From Streptomyces sp. CB02366 (lineage in GTDB: Bacteria > Actinomycetota > Actinomycetes > Streptomycetales > Streptomycetaceae), in assembly GCF_001905905.1 (NCBI RefSeq), contig NZ_LIVT01000002.1:558001-622000 (forward strand): a DNA stretch of 64,000 nucleotides, read 5' to 3'. This document shows positions 1 through 8,096 of the stretch, one piece after another; position 1 is the first letter of the stretch; every line of letters starts with the position of its first letter. A program made the translations under genes and the position numbers. Under the pieces are notes generated by a model, which was not told the origin of the DNA, did not search any database, and saw nothing but the letters and a program-made list of their open reading frames with translations.

Positions 1-966
1 CCACGCCCTGCCGGCCGGCCAGGCCGAGGCCCCAGAGGTAGGGGCGGCCGATGCACACCGCGTCCGCGCCGTAGGCGAGGGCCTTGACGACGTGGACGCC
101 GCTGCGGATGCCGCCGTCCATGAGGACCAGCCCGCGGCCGGCGACCGCGGCGGCCACCTGCTCCAGGGCGACCAGGCTGGGGACCGCGCCGTCGAGTTGG
201 CGGCCGCCGTGGTTGGAGACGATGACGCCGTCCGCGCCGAGGGCGATGCAGCGTTCGGCGTCCTCGGCCCTCAGGATGCCCTTGACCACGATCGGCAGCC
301 GTGTCAGGGACCGGATCCATTCCAGGTCGTCCCAGGTCAGCGGGAGGCGTTCGATGCGCGCGCCGTCCGGGATCGGGCCGGTCAGCACGCCCAGGGCGCG
401 CAGGTTGCCGAAGTCGACGTGCGCGGGGGTACGGAACCCCGCCCGGCGGGTGGTGATGCGGCGGGCCGCGTAGCTGGCGTCGACCGTGACCACGAGCGCG
501 GTCGCACCGGCGTCCTCCGCGAGGGAGACCGTGGCGGCGACGTCCTCGCGGGAGCGGTAGGCGTAGAGCTGGAACCAGCTGTCGCTGCCCACCGCTCCGG
601 TCACGTCGGAGAGGGCGTAGTGGCTGTCGGTGCTGACGATCGACACGGTGCCCGTCGCCTCGGCCGCGCGGGCGGTCGCGATCTCGGCGTCCTCGTGGAG
701 GAGGCGCTGCGGGCTGGTCGGGGCGAGCAGGACGGGCAGGGCGAGCCGCTGCCCGAGCACGGTCACCGAGGTGTCGGGCTTGGCGCCGGTGCCGCCGAGG
801 GCGCGGGGACGGAGCCAGACCCGGTCGAAGGCTTCGGTGTTGGCGCGGACGGTGAGCTGGGTGTCGGCGCCGCCCGCCACGTACGCCCAGGAGGCGGCGT
901 CGAGAACGGACGCGGCGGCCTGCTCGTAATCGGTCAGCGTCAGCAGCCCGGATAATTCCCTTGCCA
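1..966 (-). CDS. FMN-dependent alpha-hydroxy-acid oxidase (Hmo / glycolate-lactate oxidase family), C-terminus off the window
   Basis: Oxidises a 2-hydroxy acid to the 2-keto acid with FMN. The visible 322 residues start at an ATG preceded by GAGGAAGAGG. They show the family's N-terminal AxxxxxWAYVAGGA region, the FMN-barrel segment LPIVVKGI and the active-site motif SNHGGRQLDG near residue 252, whose His is the catalytic base. The family includes glycolate, lactate and mandelate oxidases and also Hmo, the hydroxymandelate oxidase of hydroxyphenylglycine synthesis; sequence alone does not separate them. It is the third gene of a minus-strand set behind an AsnO/VioC-like hydroxylase and a TauE permease, which makes an amino-acid-precursor role attractive. 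Codon 5 is TTA, so translation should need the bldA tRNA. The 3' end lies beyond the left edge. Confidence 0.88.
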
Positions 967-1013
967 TGGATCCTCTTCCTCGTCGGATGAATTTCCGCAG
1001 GCCCGTCGGCCTG

Positions 1014-1781
1014 TCAGGCAAACTGGTCGAACGCCATCTTGGTCACCATTCCGGTGACCACGAGGACCAGGACGATCCGAACGAATCCGGATCCCCTTTT
1101 CATTGCGGTGCGCGACCCGATCATGGCGCCGGCTATGTTTCCCACGGCCATGCCGAGGCCGAGGGCCCACAGGACGTTTCCCTGCCAGGCGAAGACGGCC
1201 AGGGCCCCCAGGTTGGAGGAGGCGTTGATGACTTTCGCCATGGCCGCGCTTTCCAGGAACTGGGTCGCGAGGAGCGTGGTGAAGGAAATGATGAGGAAGG
1301 TGCCGACGCCGGGTCCGAACACGCCGTCGTAGAAGCCGATGCCGACCCCCGCGAGGAGGATCGCCGCAGTGCGGCGGCGCGGGGTGACGACGGTGTTGCG
1401 CTGCTGGACGCCGAAGCTGGGCCTGAAGGCCACGAAGAGCGCCACCGAGATGAGCAGGCCCATGATGACGGGCCGGAAGTAGCTCGTGGGGACGCTCGAC
1501 GCGGACAGCGCGCCGAGCGCGCCGAAGGGAACCGCGAGGCAGGCGGCCGGAAGCAGGACCGAGCGGTCCAGCACGGTGCGCCGCTGGTACATGTACGCGG
1601 CGGTCGCGGTGCCCATGACCGCCGCGATCTTGTTCGTGCCCAGGGCCACCGCGGGCGAATACTGGGGGAAGGACAGCAGGAGCACCGGGATGAGCAGGAC
1701 CCCGCCGCCGCCGACTACAGCATCCACCCAGCCCGCCGCCGTCGCGGCGGCGAGCAGGCCGAGCACCTCGTACAGTTCCAC
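1014..1781 (-). CDS. TauE/SafE (TSUP) family membrane permease
   Basis: A 255-residue membrane protein of the TSUP family, whose characterised members move sulfite, sulfonates or other small organic anions. The N-terminal half carries the family signature (GWVDAVVGGGGVLLIP, then PAVALGTNK), and a repeat of this fold begins near residue 140 with a glycine-rich segment (GFYDGVFGPGVG). About eight hydrophobic helices are visible. Start is GTG at 1781 with AGGAAGA just upstream. It lies 60 bases after the hydroxylase stop and 47 bases before the oxidase start, so the three genes are probably one transcript. The substrate is unknown; in this setting it could import a precursor or export a small product. 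Confidence 0.88.
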   Translation of the reverse strand: MELYEVLGLLAAATAAGWVDAVVGGGGVLLIPVLLLSFPQYSPAVALGTNKIAAVMGTATAAYMYQRRTVLDRSVLLPAACLAVPFGALGALSASSVPTSYFRPVIMGLLISVALFVAFRPSFGVQQRNTVVTPRRRTAAILLAGVGIGFYDGVFGPGVGTFLIISFTTLLATQFLESAAMAKVINASSNLGALAVFAWQGNVLWALGLGMAVGNIAGAMIGSRTAMKRGSGFVRIVLVLVVTGMVTKMAFDQFA

Positions 1782-1841
1782 TCTTCCTCATTCACATGAC
1801 GTGGCCCCGGCTCCCGGGGCCGGGTTCTCGCCGCCGCCGGG

Positions 1842-2831
1842 TCAGACGACCCCGCGGATCTCCGTCATCGCGGGCAGCACGCGCGGGTGCCGCATCATGC
1901 GCTGCGCCCACAGAGGGACGCTGCGCAGCGAGTAGAAGCGGCGCAGCCAGCGGTCCTGGCCGTCGTAGCGGGGGGTGAACGCGGTGCGGCCGTGCACCAC
2001 GACGTGGTTGTCGAGGACGACGAGGTCGCCCGGCGCGAGCACCAGGTCGCGGCAGACCCGCTCCAGAGCCGAGGACAGGGCCCGCAGCGCGGCCCGCGCC
2101 CGCGGATCGTCGGTCTGCGTGTTGTGCGAGTTGAAGCGCATGAGCGGGCGGTCCGCCGGGCCGAAGACCACCGGGTGGGGGCCGGCCGAGGGGCGGGGCC
2201 CCGGGATGTTCCGGGCGAAGGAGGTCGGGTACAGGCTGTGGAACTGCGGCTTCCGCAGCTCCGCCACCTCGTCCTCGGTCAGCAGGGGCAGCGCGTCGCG
2301 CACGGAGGAGACGCGGGTCGCGGCGGTCTGCTCGTGGTCCTGGCGCAGGCAGAGCAGGCCGAGGTAGTCGGGGCGGAGCGGGTGGTGCACGTTCTCGGTG
2401 TGGAAGTCGAACGCGACCGACCCGCTGTTCTCGATCCGGGTCTCCTCGCCGTGCACGGGGTGCACGTCGTGGAAGAGCGCGCCGGCTTTCTCGTCCTGGT
2501 ATCCGGTGAGCGAACCGAGGAGGTCCGCCACCAGCATCAGGGTGCCGTTGGTCGGGTGTCCGTCGAGAATATGGGCCTCGTGCGACCGGGGGGTCTTGGG
2601 CAGTTCGCCGACCGGGATCCCGCGCAGGAGGCAGAATCCTTGGGATTCCACGTCCGCGCCGAAGTCGAGGACTGTTTTGCGCATTCCCTCGGGAAGGTCC
2701 AGGAGGAGCCCCGAAAGAACGATGGGAATCGAGTCGGATAAATGCGCGGCAAGCGAGGACAACTCGCCCAGCTTCTCCGCCTCCGGCTCGCTTAATCGGT
2801 ATGCGTTCAGAGCCTGGGCAGCCATTCTCAT
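1842..2831 (-). CDS. Fe(II)/2-oxoglutarate amino-acid beta-hydroxylase, AsnO/VioC/clavaminate-synthase-like
   Basis: A 329-residue non-haem iron oxygenase, expected to hydroxylate the beta carbon of a free amino acid using 2-oxoglutarate and oxygen. The metal site has the HxE variant typical of AsnO, VioC and clavaminate synthase rather than the HxD of TauD: H144 and E146 in FDFHTENVHH. The distal ligand H280 lies in VVVHGRTAF, and a 2-oxoglutarate-binding Arg follows in RWLRR. I chose ATG 2831 because GGTGAG sits four bases upstream; ATG 2825 is equally possible. Leu13 is a TTA codon, implying bldA dependence. It is the first gene of the TauE/oxidase set. AsnO-type enzymes usually serve non-ribosomal peptide clusters, so the rest of such a cluster may lie to the left. 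Substrate is not predictable here. Confidence 0.85.
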   Translation of the reverse strand: MRMAAQALNAYRLSEPEAEKLGELSSLAAHLSDSIPIVLSGLLLDLPEGMRKTVLDFGADVESQGFCLLRGIPVGELPKTPRSHEAHILDGHPTNGTLMLVADLLGSLTGYQDEKAGALFHDVHPVHGEETRIENSGSVAFDFHTENVHHPLRPDYLGLLCLRQDHEQTAATRVSSVRDALPLLTEDEVAELRKPQFHSLYPTSFARNIPGPRPSAGPHPVVFGPADRPLMRFNSHNTQTDDPRARAALRALSSALERVCRDLVLAPGDLVVLDNHVVVHGRTAFTPRYDGQDRWLRRFYSLRSVPLWAQRMMRHPRVLPAMTEIRGVV

Positions 2832-2924
2832 GATTCTCACCGATTTCCACGTGCAGGATTGGCTATTACGCCGGAAAACGTATCCCGGGCAGAATCTTTC
2901 CGTCAACAATCGATTTCGGACAGT

Positions 2925-2990
2925 GACCCCCCGCGTTAAGGGGTCGGGCATGCAGGACACACCTCACCTGTCAGACATCTCATGAGATGT
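2925..2990. promoter_or_regulatory. A+T-rich promoter region with two inverted repeats
   Basis: The spacer upstream of the hydroxylase is clearly richer in A+T than its surroundings. It contains GACCCC-N9-GGGGTC (2925-2945) and a perfect 16-bp palindrome, ACATCTCATGAGATGT (2975-2990). They lie roughly 95 and 145 bases upstream of the chosen start codon. The palindrome is a good candidate operator for a cluster-specific regulator. From here to 3190 I see no gene. Confidence 0.4.
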
Positions 2991-3193
2991 GTCGCATATC
3001 ATCCCAGCACGTAAGGGGTGCAGCCTCGCTCGCCCCTTCCCGTTTACCGGCGTGAGCTGCCCCTACGGCCCCAGATGTCGGGCAGATGAACAGCATGAAC
3101 AGCCGTTCCGGGCCCTGGCGGAGCGGATATCCGGGCATCCGCGGGAACCCTTCGGTGCCGGTTTCCCGCCATCCGGACCGAAGAAGTGGCGCT

Positions 3194-3227
3194 GGTGAAA
3201 CGTGTGAAGGCGGTCACACGTTTCACC
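3194..3227 (-). terminator. Strong stem-loop, 14-bp perfect arms
   Basis: GGTGAAACGTGTGA, a 6-base loop (AGGCGG) and the exact complement form a perfect 14-bp stem. It sits 86 bases beyond the stop codon of the truncated hydrolase frame on the minus strand, the position expected for that gene's terminator. Confidence 0.6.
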
Positions 3228-3312
3228 GGACGGGTCCTGAACGCATACAACCGGCCGGGGCGGTGCGCCGGGGCCGGACGGCGCGCGCCTCGCACCCCAC
3301 CTCACTCCGCCC

Positions 3313-3465
3313 TCACCCGAGGAACGCGGCCATCTCCCCGTACAGCGCTGCCGCGTCGTCCAGGTGGACGTCGTGGCCCGCTCCCGGGACCACGGCGATC
3401 CGCGTCGCGGGGCGGCGGGCACGCATCGGGTCCGCCCCGTCGCCCCGCACGCCGAGAGCTGTCCC
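3313..3465 (-). pseudogene. Remnant: C-terminus of an alpha/beta hydrolase
   Basis: The minus-strand frame ending at 3313 reads TALGVRGDGADPMRAR, then IAVVPGAGHDVHLDD and AALYGEMAAFLG. This is the usual end of an alpha/beta hydrolase: the strand with the acidic residue, the GAGH loop holding the catalytic His, and the last helix. The nucleophile elbow (GxSxG), oxyanion loop and N-terminus are missing. Upstream, to about 3600, only fragments in other frames look weakly related (for example PQSLAALSERLN). I read it as a decayed hydrolase gene that still ends before its terminator hairpin at 3194-3227. The exact left border of the homology cannot be fixed by eye. Confidence 0.6.
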
Positions 3466-3653
3466 CTGCCCCCGAGGGGTCGGCGCGTGACGTCGGATAC
3501 GGTGCGCGGCGAGGCGGAGCACGTCTGCATACTGGAGGTGTTCAGGCGTTCCGACAACGCGGCGAGGCTCTGCGGCAGGCGTCGTGCGCCCGGCGGGGAC
3601 ACGGGGGCGGCCCTCGGTCCCGGGCGTCCCGCGGCCCCGACGGCCCGGGTCGC

Positions 3654-3986
3654 GTGAAGCGACGGAAGGCGATGGTGGCGGCGATGGCGAAGGTTCCGGC
3701 GGCGGCGGTGGCGGCGAGCGGGCTCATCGGGGGGTACGGCGTCGCCCGGTGGACGGGGAAGCGACCGCTCGGCGGTGTGGCGCTCGCAGCCGCCGGTTCC
3801 CTCGCCGCGTACGAGTGGAACCGCCAGGCCGGGCCCCGCGCGGCCGCCGGGCTGACCGCCGCCTACATCGCGGCCTTCGCCGGATCGCATCCGCTCGCGA
3901 AGAGGACCGGTGCCTGGCCCGCCGTGTTCGCCGTGGCGAGCGGCATGGCCGCCGCCTCCTGGGCCGTCACCCGCCGGACCGACTGA
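3654..3986 (+). CDS. Small conserved membrane protein
   Basis: About 110 residues (100 if it starts at ATG 3684). Four hydrophobic stretches are visible: VAASGLIGGYGVARW, GGVALAAAGSLAAYEW, AAAGLTAAYIAAFAG and AVFAVASGMAAASWAV. A conserved-looking HPLAK motif lies between helices 3 and 4. The start is uncertain: GTG 3654, ATG 3672 (with GGAAGG only two bases away) and ATG 3684 (GGTGG at five bases) are all in frame. I believe similar proteins occur across Streptomyces but know no function. No clear operon partner; the downstream gene is convergent. Confidence 0.6.
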   Translation: MKRRKAMVAAMAKVPAAAVAASGLIGGYGVARWTGKRPLGGVALAAAGSLAAYEWNRQAGPRAAAGLTAAYIAAFAGSHPLAKRTGAWPAVFAVASGMAAASWAVTRRTD

Positions 3987-4272
3987 CACCCCCGGGCCGC
4001 CCCGGCACCCGCCGGGACGGCCGAACCGCGTCCGCAAGGAGACGGGGCGGCCCCCGGACGGAACGGGCGGGGCGGCCGGGGCGGACGGGAAGCCCCGCCG
4101 GGCCGCAGGCCCCGGCCCCGGGAGAGCCCGGCGGCCGGGGCCGGGCCCTGGCGGCCGGGGGGCGGGGGTCCCACCGGCCCGGGGCGCCCGGAGGCCCCGG
4201 CGGCTCAAGGCGCCTGGATGGCCGGGGCATCGGGGCGGCCGGGAAGCCCCGGTCCGCCGCCCGGCTCCGCCC

Positions 4273-5829
4273 TCACCCGCCCAGGGCGTGGGACACCGTG
4301 TAGATCGCCAGGCCCGCCAGCGCGCCGACCACCGTGCCGTTGATCCGGATGAACTGGAGGTCGCGGCCGATGTGCGCCTCGATCTTCTTCGACGTCTGGT
4401 CCGCGTCCCAGCTCGCGACCGTGTCGCTGATCAGGGAGGTGATTTCCGCGCGGTACGTCGTCACCACGTACACCGCCGCGTCCTCCAGCCAGCCGTCCAG
4501 CTTGCCCTGGAGCCGCTCGTCGTCCGCCAGCCGCGCGCCCAGCGACATCAGCGACGCGCGGGCCCGCAGCCGCAGTTCGCTGCGCTCGTCCTCCGCCGCC
4601 GACAGGATCATCGTGCGGACGGACGACCAGGCCGAGGCGATGACGTCCTGGACCTCGCCCCGGCCCAGGATCTCCGACTTCAGGCGCTCCACCCGGGCCC
4701 GGGTGTCGGCGTCGTGCTGGAGGTCCGCCGCGAAATCGTTCAGGAAGGTGTCGATGGAGCCGCGCGCCGGGTGCTCCGGCATGTCCCGCATCTCCGTGAC
4801 GAACCGCAGCAGTTCCTTGTAGACCCGCTCCCCCACCCGCTTGTCCACGAACCTCGGGGTCCAGCCGGGCGCCCCGCCCTGCACCGCGTTCATCACGGAG
4901 TCGCCGTGCTGCACCAGCCAGTCGTGCGCCCGTACGCAGACGAGGTCGACGACCTTGCGGTGGCCGCCGTCCGTCACGACCTTCTCCAGCATCGCGCCGA
5001 GCCCCGGCCCGACCTCGACCGCGTTCGCCCGCCGGGTGATGGCCTCGCCCACGACCGCCTGCACATCGGAGTCCCGAAGGACCGTCAGCGCGCCGCGCAG
5101 AGCCGTCGCCAGTTCAGCGGTGACCCGGTCGGCGTGCGCCGGCTCCGCGAGCCACACCCCCAGCCTCCGGCCGACCCCCAGCGCGTGAATTCGGTCACGA
5201 ATGACGTCTCCGGAGAGAAAGTTCTCGCCAACGAAGGAACCGAGGGACTGTCCTAGTTGATCCTTCTTGGTGGGGATGATGGCTGTGTGCGGGATGGGCA
5301 GGCCGAGCGGGTGCCGGAAGAGCGCCGTCACGGCGAACCAGTCCGCGAGCGCGCCCACCATCCCCGCCTCGGCAGCCGCCGCGACGTAGCCCGGCCAGCC
5401 CCCCACGCCTGAGTTCTTCGCCCAGGTGGCCAGGACGTAGACGAGCGCGACGAGCAGAAGGAGGCCGGTGGCCGTGAGTTTCATGCGCCGTACGCCGCGC
5501 TGCTTCTCCTCGTCGGCGGAGGTGTACGCGAACGAGGCCAGCGGCCCCGCACCGCGCGGCGACGCCCCGCCCCCTCCGGGCCCCCGCCCGAACCCGCCGA
5601 GCCCCGGCACGGGCCCTTCACGCCCGGGCCCCGCCCCCGGCCCGGCGACCTCGCCCCCCGGCCCGTGCTCCGACGGCTCCTGCGACTGCTCCGCGTTCCG
5701 CACCGCGCCCTCGCCCTCGTTCCCGGCCTCGTTGTCGTGCCCGCCCTGCCCCTGTCCCTGCCCGCCGGAACCGGTCCGTTCCATCCGCTCCACCCGTCCG
5801 CGTACGCCTCGCCCCCGTGCCGTACGCAT
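4273..5829 (-). CDS. DUF445 family membrane protein with long Gly/Pro-rich N-terminal extension
   Basis: A 518-residue protein. The DUF445 core starts around MKLTATGLLLLVALVYVLATW, has a second hydrophobic segment with the family's ADWFAVTALFRHPLGLPIPHTAIIP signature in two halves, a long charged helical middle, and a C-terminal membrane helix (GALAGLAIYTVSHAL). I chose ATG 5829 because GGGGAGG lies eight bases upstream. This gives roughly 115 residues before the core that are rich in Gly, Pro, Glu and Gln and look disordered. Internal starts, such as the Met before KLTATG, would give a conventional length. DUF445 proteins (YheB/YjiN-like) are of unknown function and predicted to be membrane-associated. 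It is divergent from the SGNH hydrolase gene. Confidence 0.85.
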   Translation of the reverse strand: MRTARGRGVRGRVERMERTGSGGQGQGQGGHDNEAGNEGEGAVRNAEQSQEPSEHGPGGEVAGPGAGPGREGPVPGLGGFGRGPGGGGASPRGAGPLASFAYTSADEEKQRGVRRMKLTATGLLLLVALVYVLATWAKNSGVGGWPGYVAAAAEAGMVGALADWFAVTALFRHPLGLPIPHTAIIPTKKDQLGQSLGSFVGENFLSGDVIRDRIHALGVGRRLGVWLAEPAHADRVTAELATALRGALTVLRDSDVQAVVGEAITRRANAVEVGPGLGAMLEKVVTDGGHRKVVDLVCVRAHDWLVQHGDSVMNAVQGGAPGWTPRFVDKRVGERVYKELLRFVTEMRDMPEHPARGSIDTFLNDFAADLQHDADTRARVERLKSEILGRGEVQDVIASAWSSVRTMILSAAEDERSELRLRARASLMSLGARLADDERLQGKLDGWLEDAAVYVVTTYRAEITSLISDTVASWDADQTSKKIEAHIGRDLQFIRINGTVVGALAGLAIYTVSHALGG

Positions 5830-5926
5830 TGTCCCTACCTCCCCTACTCCCGGGCCGCACGTCGAGTTCCCGACGGCCTGTCGCATCATGGGTCCAGCAC
5901 GACCATCACAAGGAGAACCACCGCAC

Positions 5927-7174
5927 ATGCCCAGGCGCCAGGGGTACGCCCTGCTCATCGCCCTCGTGGCGGGCACCGTCGCACTCGCCGCCGCCGTCGC
6001 CTTCGGCACGACGCTGCTCTCCGGCCCGCGCTCCACCCCGCGCCCGCCCGCCGAGACCCAGGCGGCGGCCCGCAACCCGGTCGCCCCCGCCACCTCGGGC
6101 GGCGCCTGGGTGGCGACCTGGACCTCCGCCCCGGTGCGCGCCGAACCGGGCACCGAGAACGGGTTCCCCGGACGCACCATCCGTAACGTCGTGCACACCA
6201 GCATCGGCGGGGACGTCGCCCGCATCACCCTGTCGAACCTCTTCGGAACCGCTCCCCTGGTGGTGGATCAGGCCACCGTCAACACACGGCCGGTGACCTT
6301 CAAGGGCGCCGCGACCGTCACCGTCGCCGCCGGCGGACGGGTCGTCAGCGACCCCGTCGTGGTCCCCGTCGCCCCCGACTCCGACCTCCAGGTCAGCTTC
6401 CGCACCCCGAAGGCGGGCGGGCCGGTCACCTACCACCCCAACACCCACCAGACCTCGTACCTGATCGACGAGCGCGGCACCTTCGCCACCACCCACTGGC
6501 GCTACCTCACCGCCGTGGACGTCCGCAGCGAGCGGACGCACGGCGCGATCGTCGCCCTCGGGGACTCGCTGACCGCCGGCAGCGGCTCCACCACCGACGC
6601 CGACGCCCGCTGGACCGACGTCCTCGCCGACCGGCTGGGCGGCCGGTACGGGGTCGCCAACGCGGGCATCGCGGGCAACCGGATCGTCGGCGTCGGCCGC
6701 GGCGCCGGGGGCCAGTCGGCCACCGACCGGCTCGACCGCGACGCCCTGTCGGTCGCCGGGGCCAGGACGGTCGTCATCGCCCTCGGCATCAACGACGTCC
6801 AGCAGTACCCCCAGGAAACCGACCCGCAGCGCATCGTGGACAGCCTGCGCGCCCTCACCGACCGGGCGCACGCCCGCGGGCTCACGGTGATCGGCGCGAC
6901 GCTGACGCCGTTCGAGGGCTTCGCCACCTGGACCCCCCAGCGCAACGCCGTCCGCCTGGCGGTCAACGAGCAGATCCGGGCGGGGGCGGTGTTCGACGCG
7001 TACGTGGACTTCGACGCGGCCGTACGCGACCCCGCCGCGCCGAACCGCGTCCTCCCCGCGTACGACTCCGGCGACCACCTGCACTTCAACGACGACGGGT
7101 ACCGGGCCCTGGGCGACCGGGTGGACCTGGAGGTGCTGGATCTGGCCCGGGCGCCGCGCACCGACGAGCTGTGA
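5927..7174 (+). CDS. Secreted SGNH/GDSL-family hydrolase
   Basis: A 415-residue exported esterase/lipase-like enzyme. Residues 1-32 form a signal peptide or anchor (PRR, then YALLIALVAGTVALAAAVAFG). The SGNH blocks are in order: ALGDSLTAGSG with the Ser nucleophile near residue 213, the Gly block in ANAGIAGNRIVG, the Asn block in ALGINDVQQ, and SGDHLHFND near residue 385 with catalytic Asp and His. The roughly 160 residues between the signal and the GDSL block form a beta-rich domain (VVHTSIGGDVARITLSN) seen in long extracellular members. ATG 5927 follows AGGAG at 11 bases. The natural ester substrate is unknown. It is divergently transcribed from the DUF445 gene. Confidence 0.9.
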   Translation: MPRRQGYALLIALVAGTVALAAAVAFGTTLLSGPRSTPRPPAETQAAARNPVAPATSGGAWVATWTSAPVRAEPGTENGFPGRTIRNVVHTSIGGDVARITLSNLFGTAPLVVDQATVNTRPVTFKGAATVTVAAGGRVVSDPVVVPVAPDSDLQVSFRTPKAGGPVTYHPNTHQTSYLIDERGTFATTHWRYLTAVDVRSERTHGAIVALGDSLTAGSGSTTDADARWTDVLADRLGGRYGVANAGIAGNRIVGVGRGAGGQSATDRLDRDALSVAGARTVVIALGINDVQQYPQETDPQRIVDSLRALTDRAHARGLTVIGATLTPFEGFATWTPQRNAVRLAVNEQIRAGAVFDAYVDFDAAVRDPAAPNRVLPAYDSGDHLHFNDDGYRALGDRVDLEVLDLARAPRTDEL

Positions 7175-7289
7175 GGCGCCGAGCCGGGCGCCGGGGGGCG
7201 GTGCCCCGGGAGGCCCGGTGGGCCGGGAACCCGGCAGGGCCGGGGCGGGCGGTGCGGTCCCGCTCTCCCGGCCCCGCCCCGCGTCGTCC

Positions 7290-8000
7290 TCAGAGTTCCT
7301 TGCGGAGGCCGCCTTCCGGGCCCGCCGGCCCCTGGCGGCGGCGTGACTCCAGCTCCGCCTCCCGTCGGCGGCGCTCCGCCTTCGTCCGCTTGCGGTCCAC
7401 CCCGACCCCGCCCATCAGCGCGAAGCCGGTGATCCGCACGTGCGGGGAGCCGGGGGCGATCTCGCCCTCCTCGCTGGAACCCTCGCCGAAGCCGCCCATG
7501 ATGCCGATGCCCCGGACCTCGACGTTCAGCTCCGGCGGCACGGTCACGTGGATGCCGCCCATGACCGTGAAGCAGCGGATCACGATCTCGCGGTCCTCGA
7601 AGTGCGCCTCGCGCAGGTCGATCTCGCCGCCGCCCCACATCGCGAACGCGGTGAACAGCCGGCCCACCGTCCAGCGGTCCTTCCGGTGGAACCCGCCCCA
7701 CAGGGCGAACGCCCCCTTCGAGGTGGCGTTCCCGCCGATCCGCGCGGGCCAGTCCGCCGCCGAGCCCCGCAGCGGGGCGGGGGCGGACGAGCCCCTCGGG
7801 GCGACGGCTGGCCCCGGTACCGGGAGGTCCTGGACCAGCGGCTCCAACTCCCCGTGCGTACGCGCCTTGTAGGCCGTTTCGAGGCGCTGGTCGAACTCGT
7901 CCATATCCAGTCGGCCCTCGGCCACGGCCTCGCGCAGCAGTTCCGCGATCCGCTCGCGCTCGGCATCGGAGGCGCGCATGTCCGGACGTTCACTTGTCAT
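7290..8000 (-). CDS. DUF1707 protein with LiaF-like C-terminal domain
   Basis: A 236-residue cytoplasmic-looking protein. The first 60 residues are a DUF1707 domain (RASDAERERIAELLREAVAEGRLDMDEFDQRLETAYKA in two parts), common in actinobacteria and often the N-terminal part of signalling or membrane proteins. From about residue 100 the sequence has the repeated short beta segments with GG turns (FTAFAMWGGGEIDLR, FTVMGGIHVTVP, IGIMGGFGE, FALMGGVGV) of the cell-wall-active-antibiotic-response (LiaF/DUF2154-like) fold. The tail is very basic. No transmembrane helix is evident. Start taken at ATG 8000; an internal Met before RASDAER is possible. A role in envelope-stress sensing is a family inference only. 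Confidence 0.85.
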   Translation of the reverse strand: MTSERPDMRASDAERERIAELLREAVAEGRLDMDEFDQRLETAYKARTHGELEPLVQDLPVPGPAVAPRGSSAPAPLRGSAADWPARIGGNATSKGAFALWGGFHRKDRWTVGRLFTAFAMWGGGEIDLREAHFEDREIVIRCFTVMGGIHVTVPPELNVEVRGIGIMGGFGEGSSEEGEIAPGSPHVRITGFALMGGVGVDRKRTKAERRRREAELESRRRQGPAGPEGGLRKEL

Positions 8001-8096
8001 ACCGCGCAGCCTAGGGAACACAACCGTTCCGAGCCCAGGCCTACCGGACCACGACCTGACCGCGCCGCCCCCGGAGGGGGCCCTGCCGGCCGCCCC

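Noticed and set aside
3186..3653. N-terminal extension of the small membrane protein to 266 residues
   Set aside because: The extra part overlaps the terminator hairpin and hydrolase remnant and has no protein-like pattern; a start at 3654 or later is more sensible.
3910..5256. Long plus-strand open frame over the DUF445 gene
   Set aside because: Low-complexity Arg/Pro/Gly translation opposite a gene with clear family motifs.
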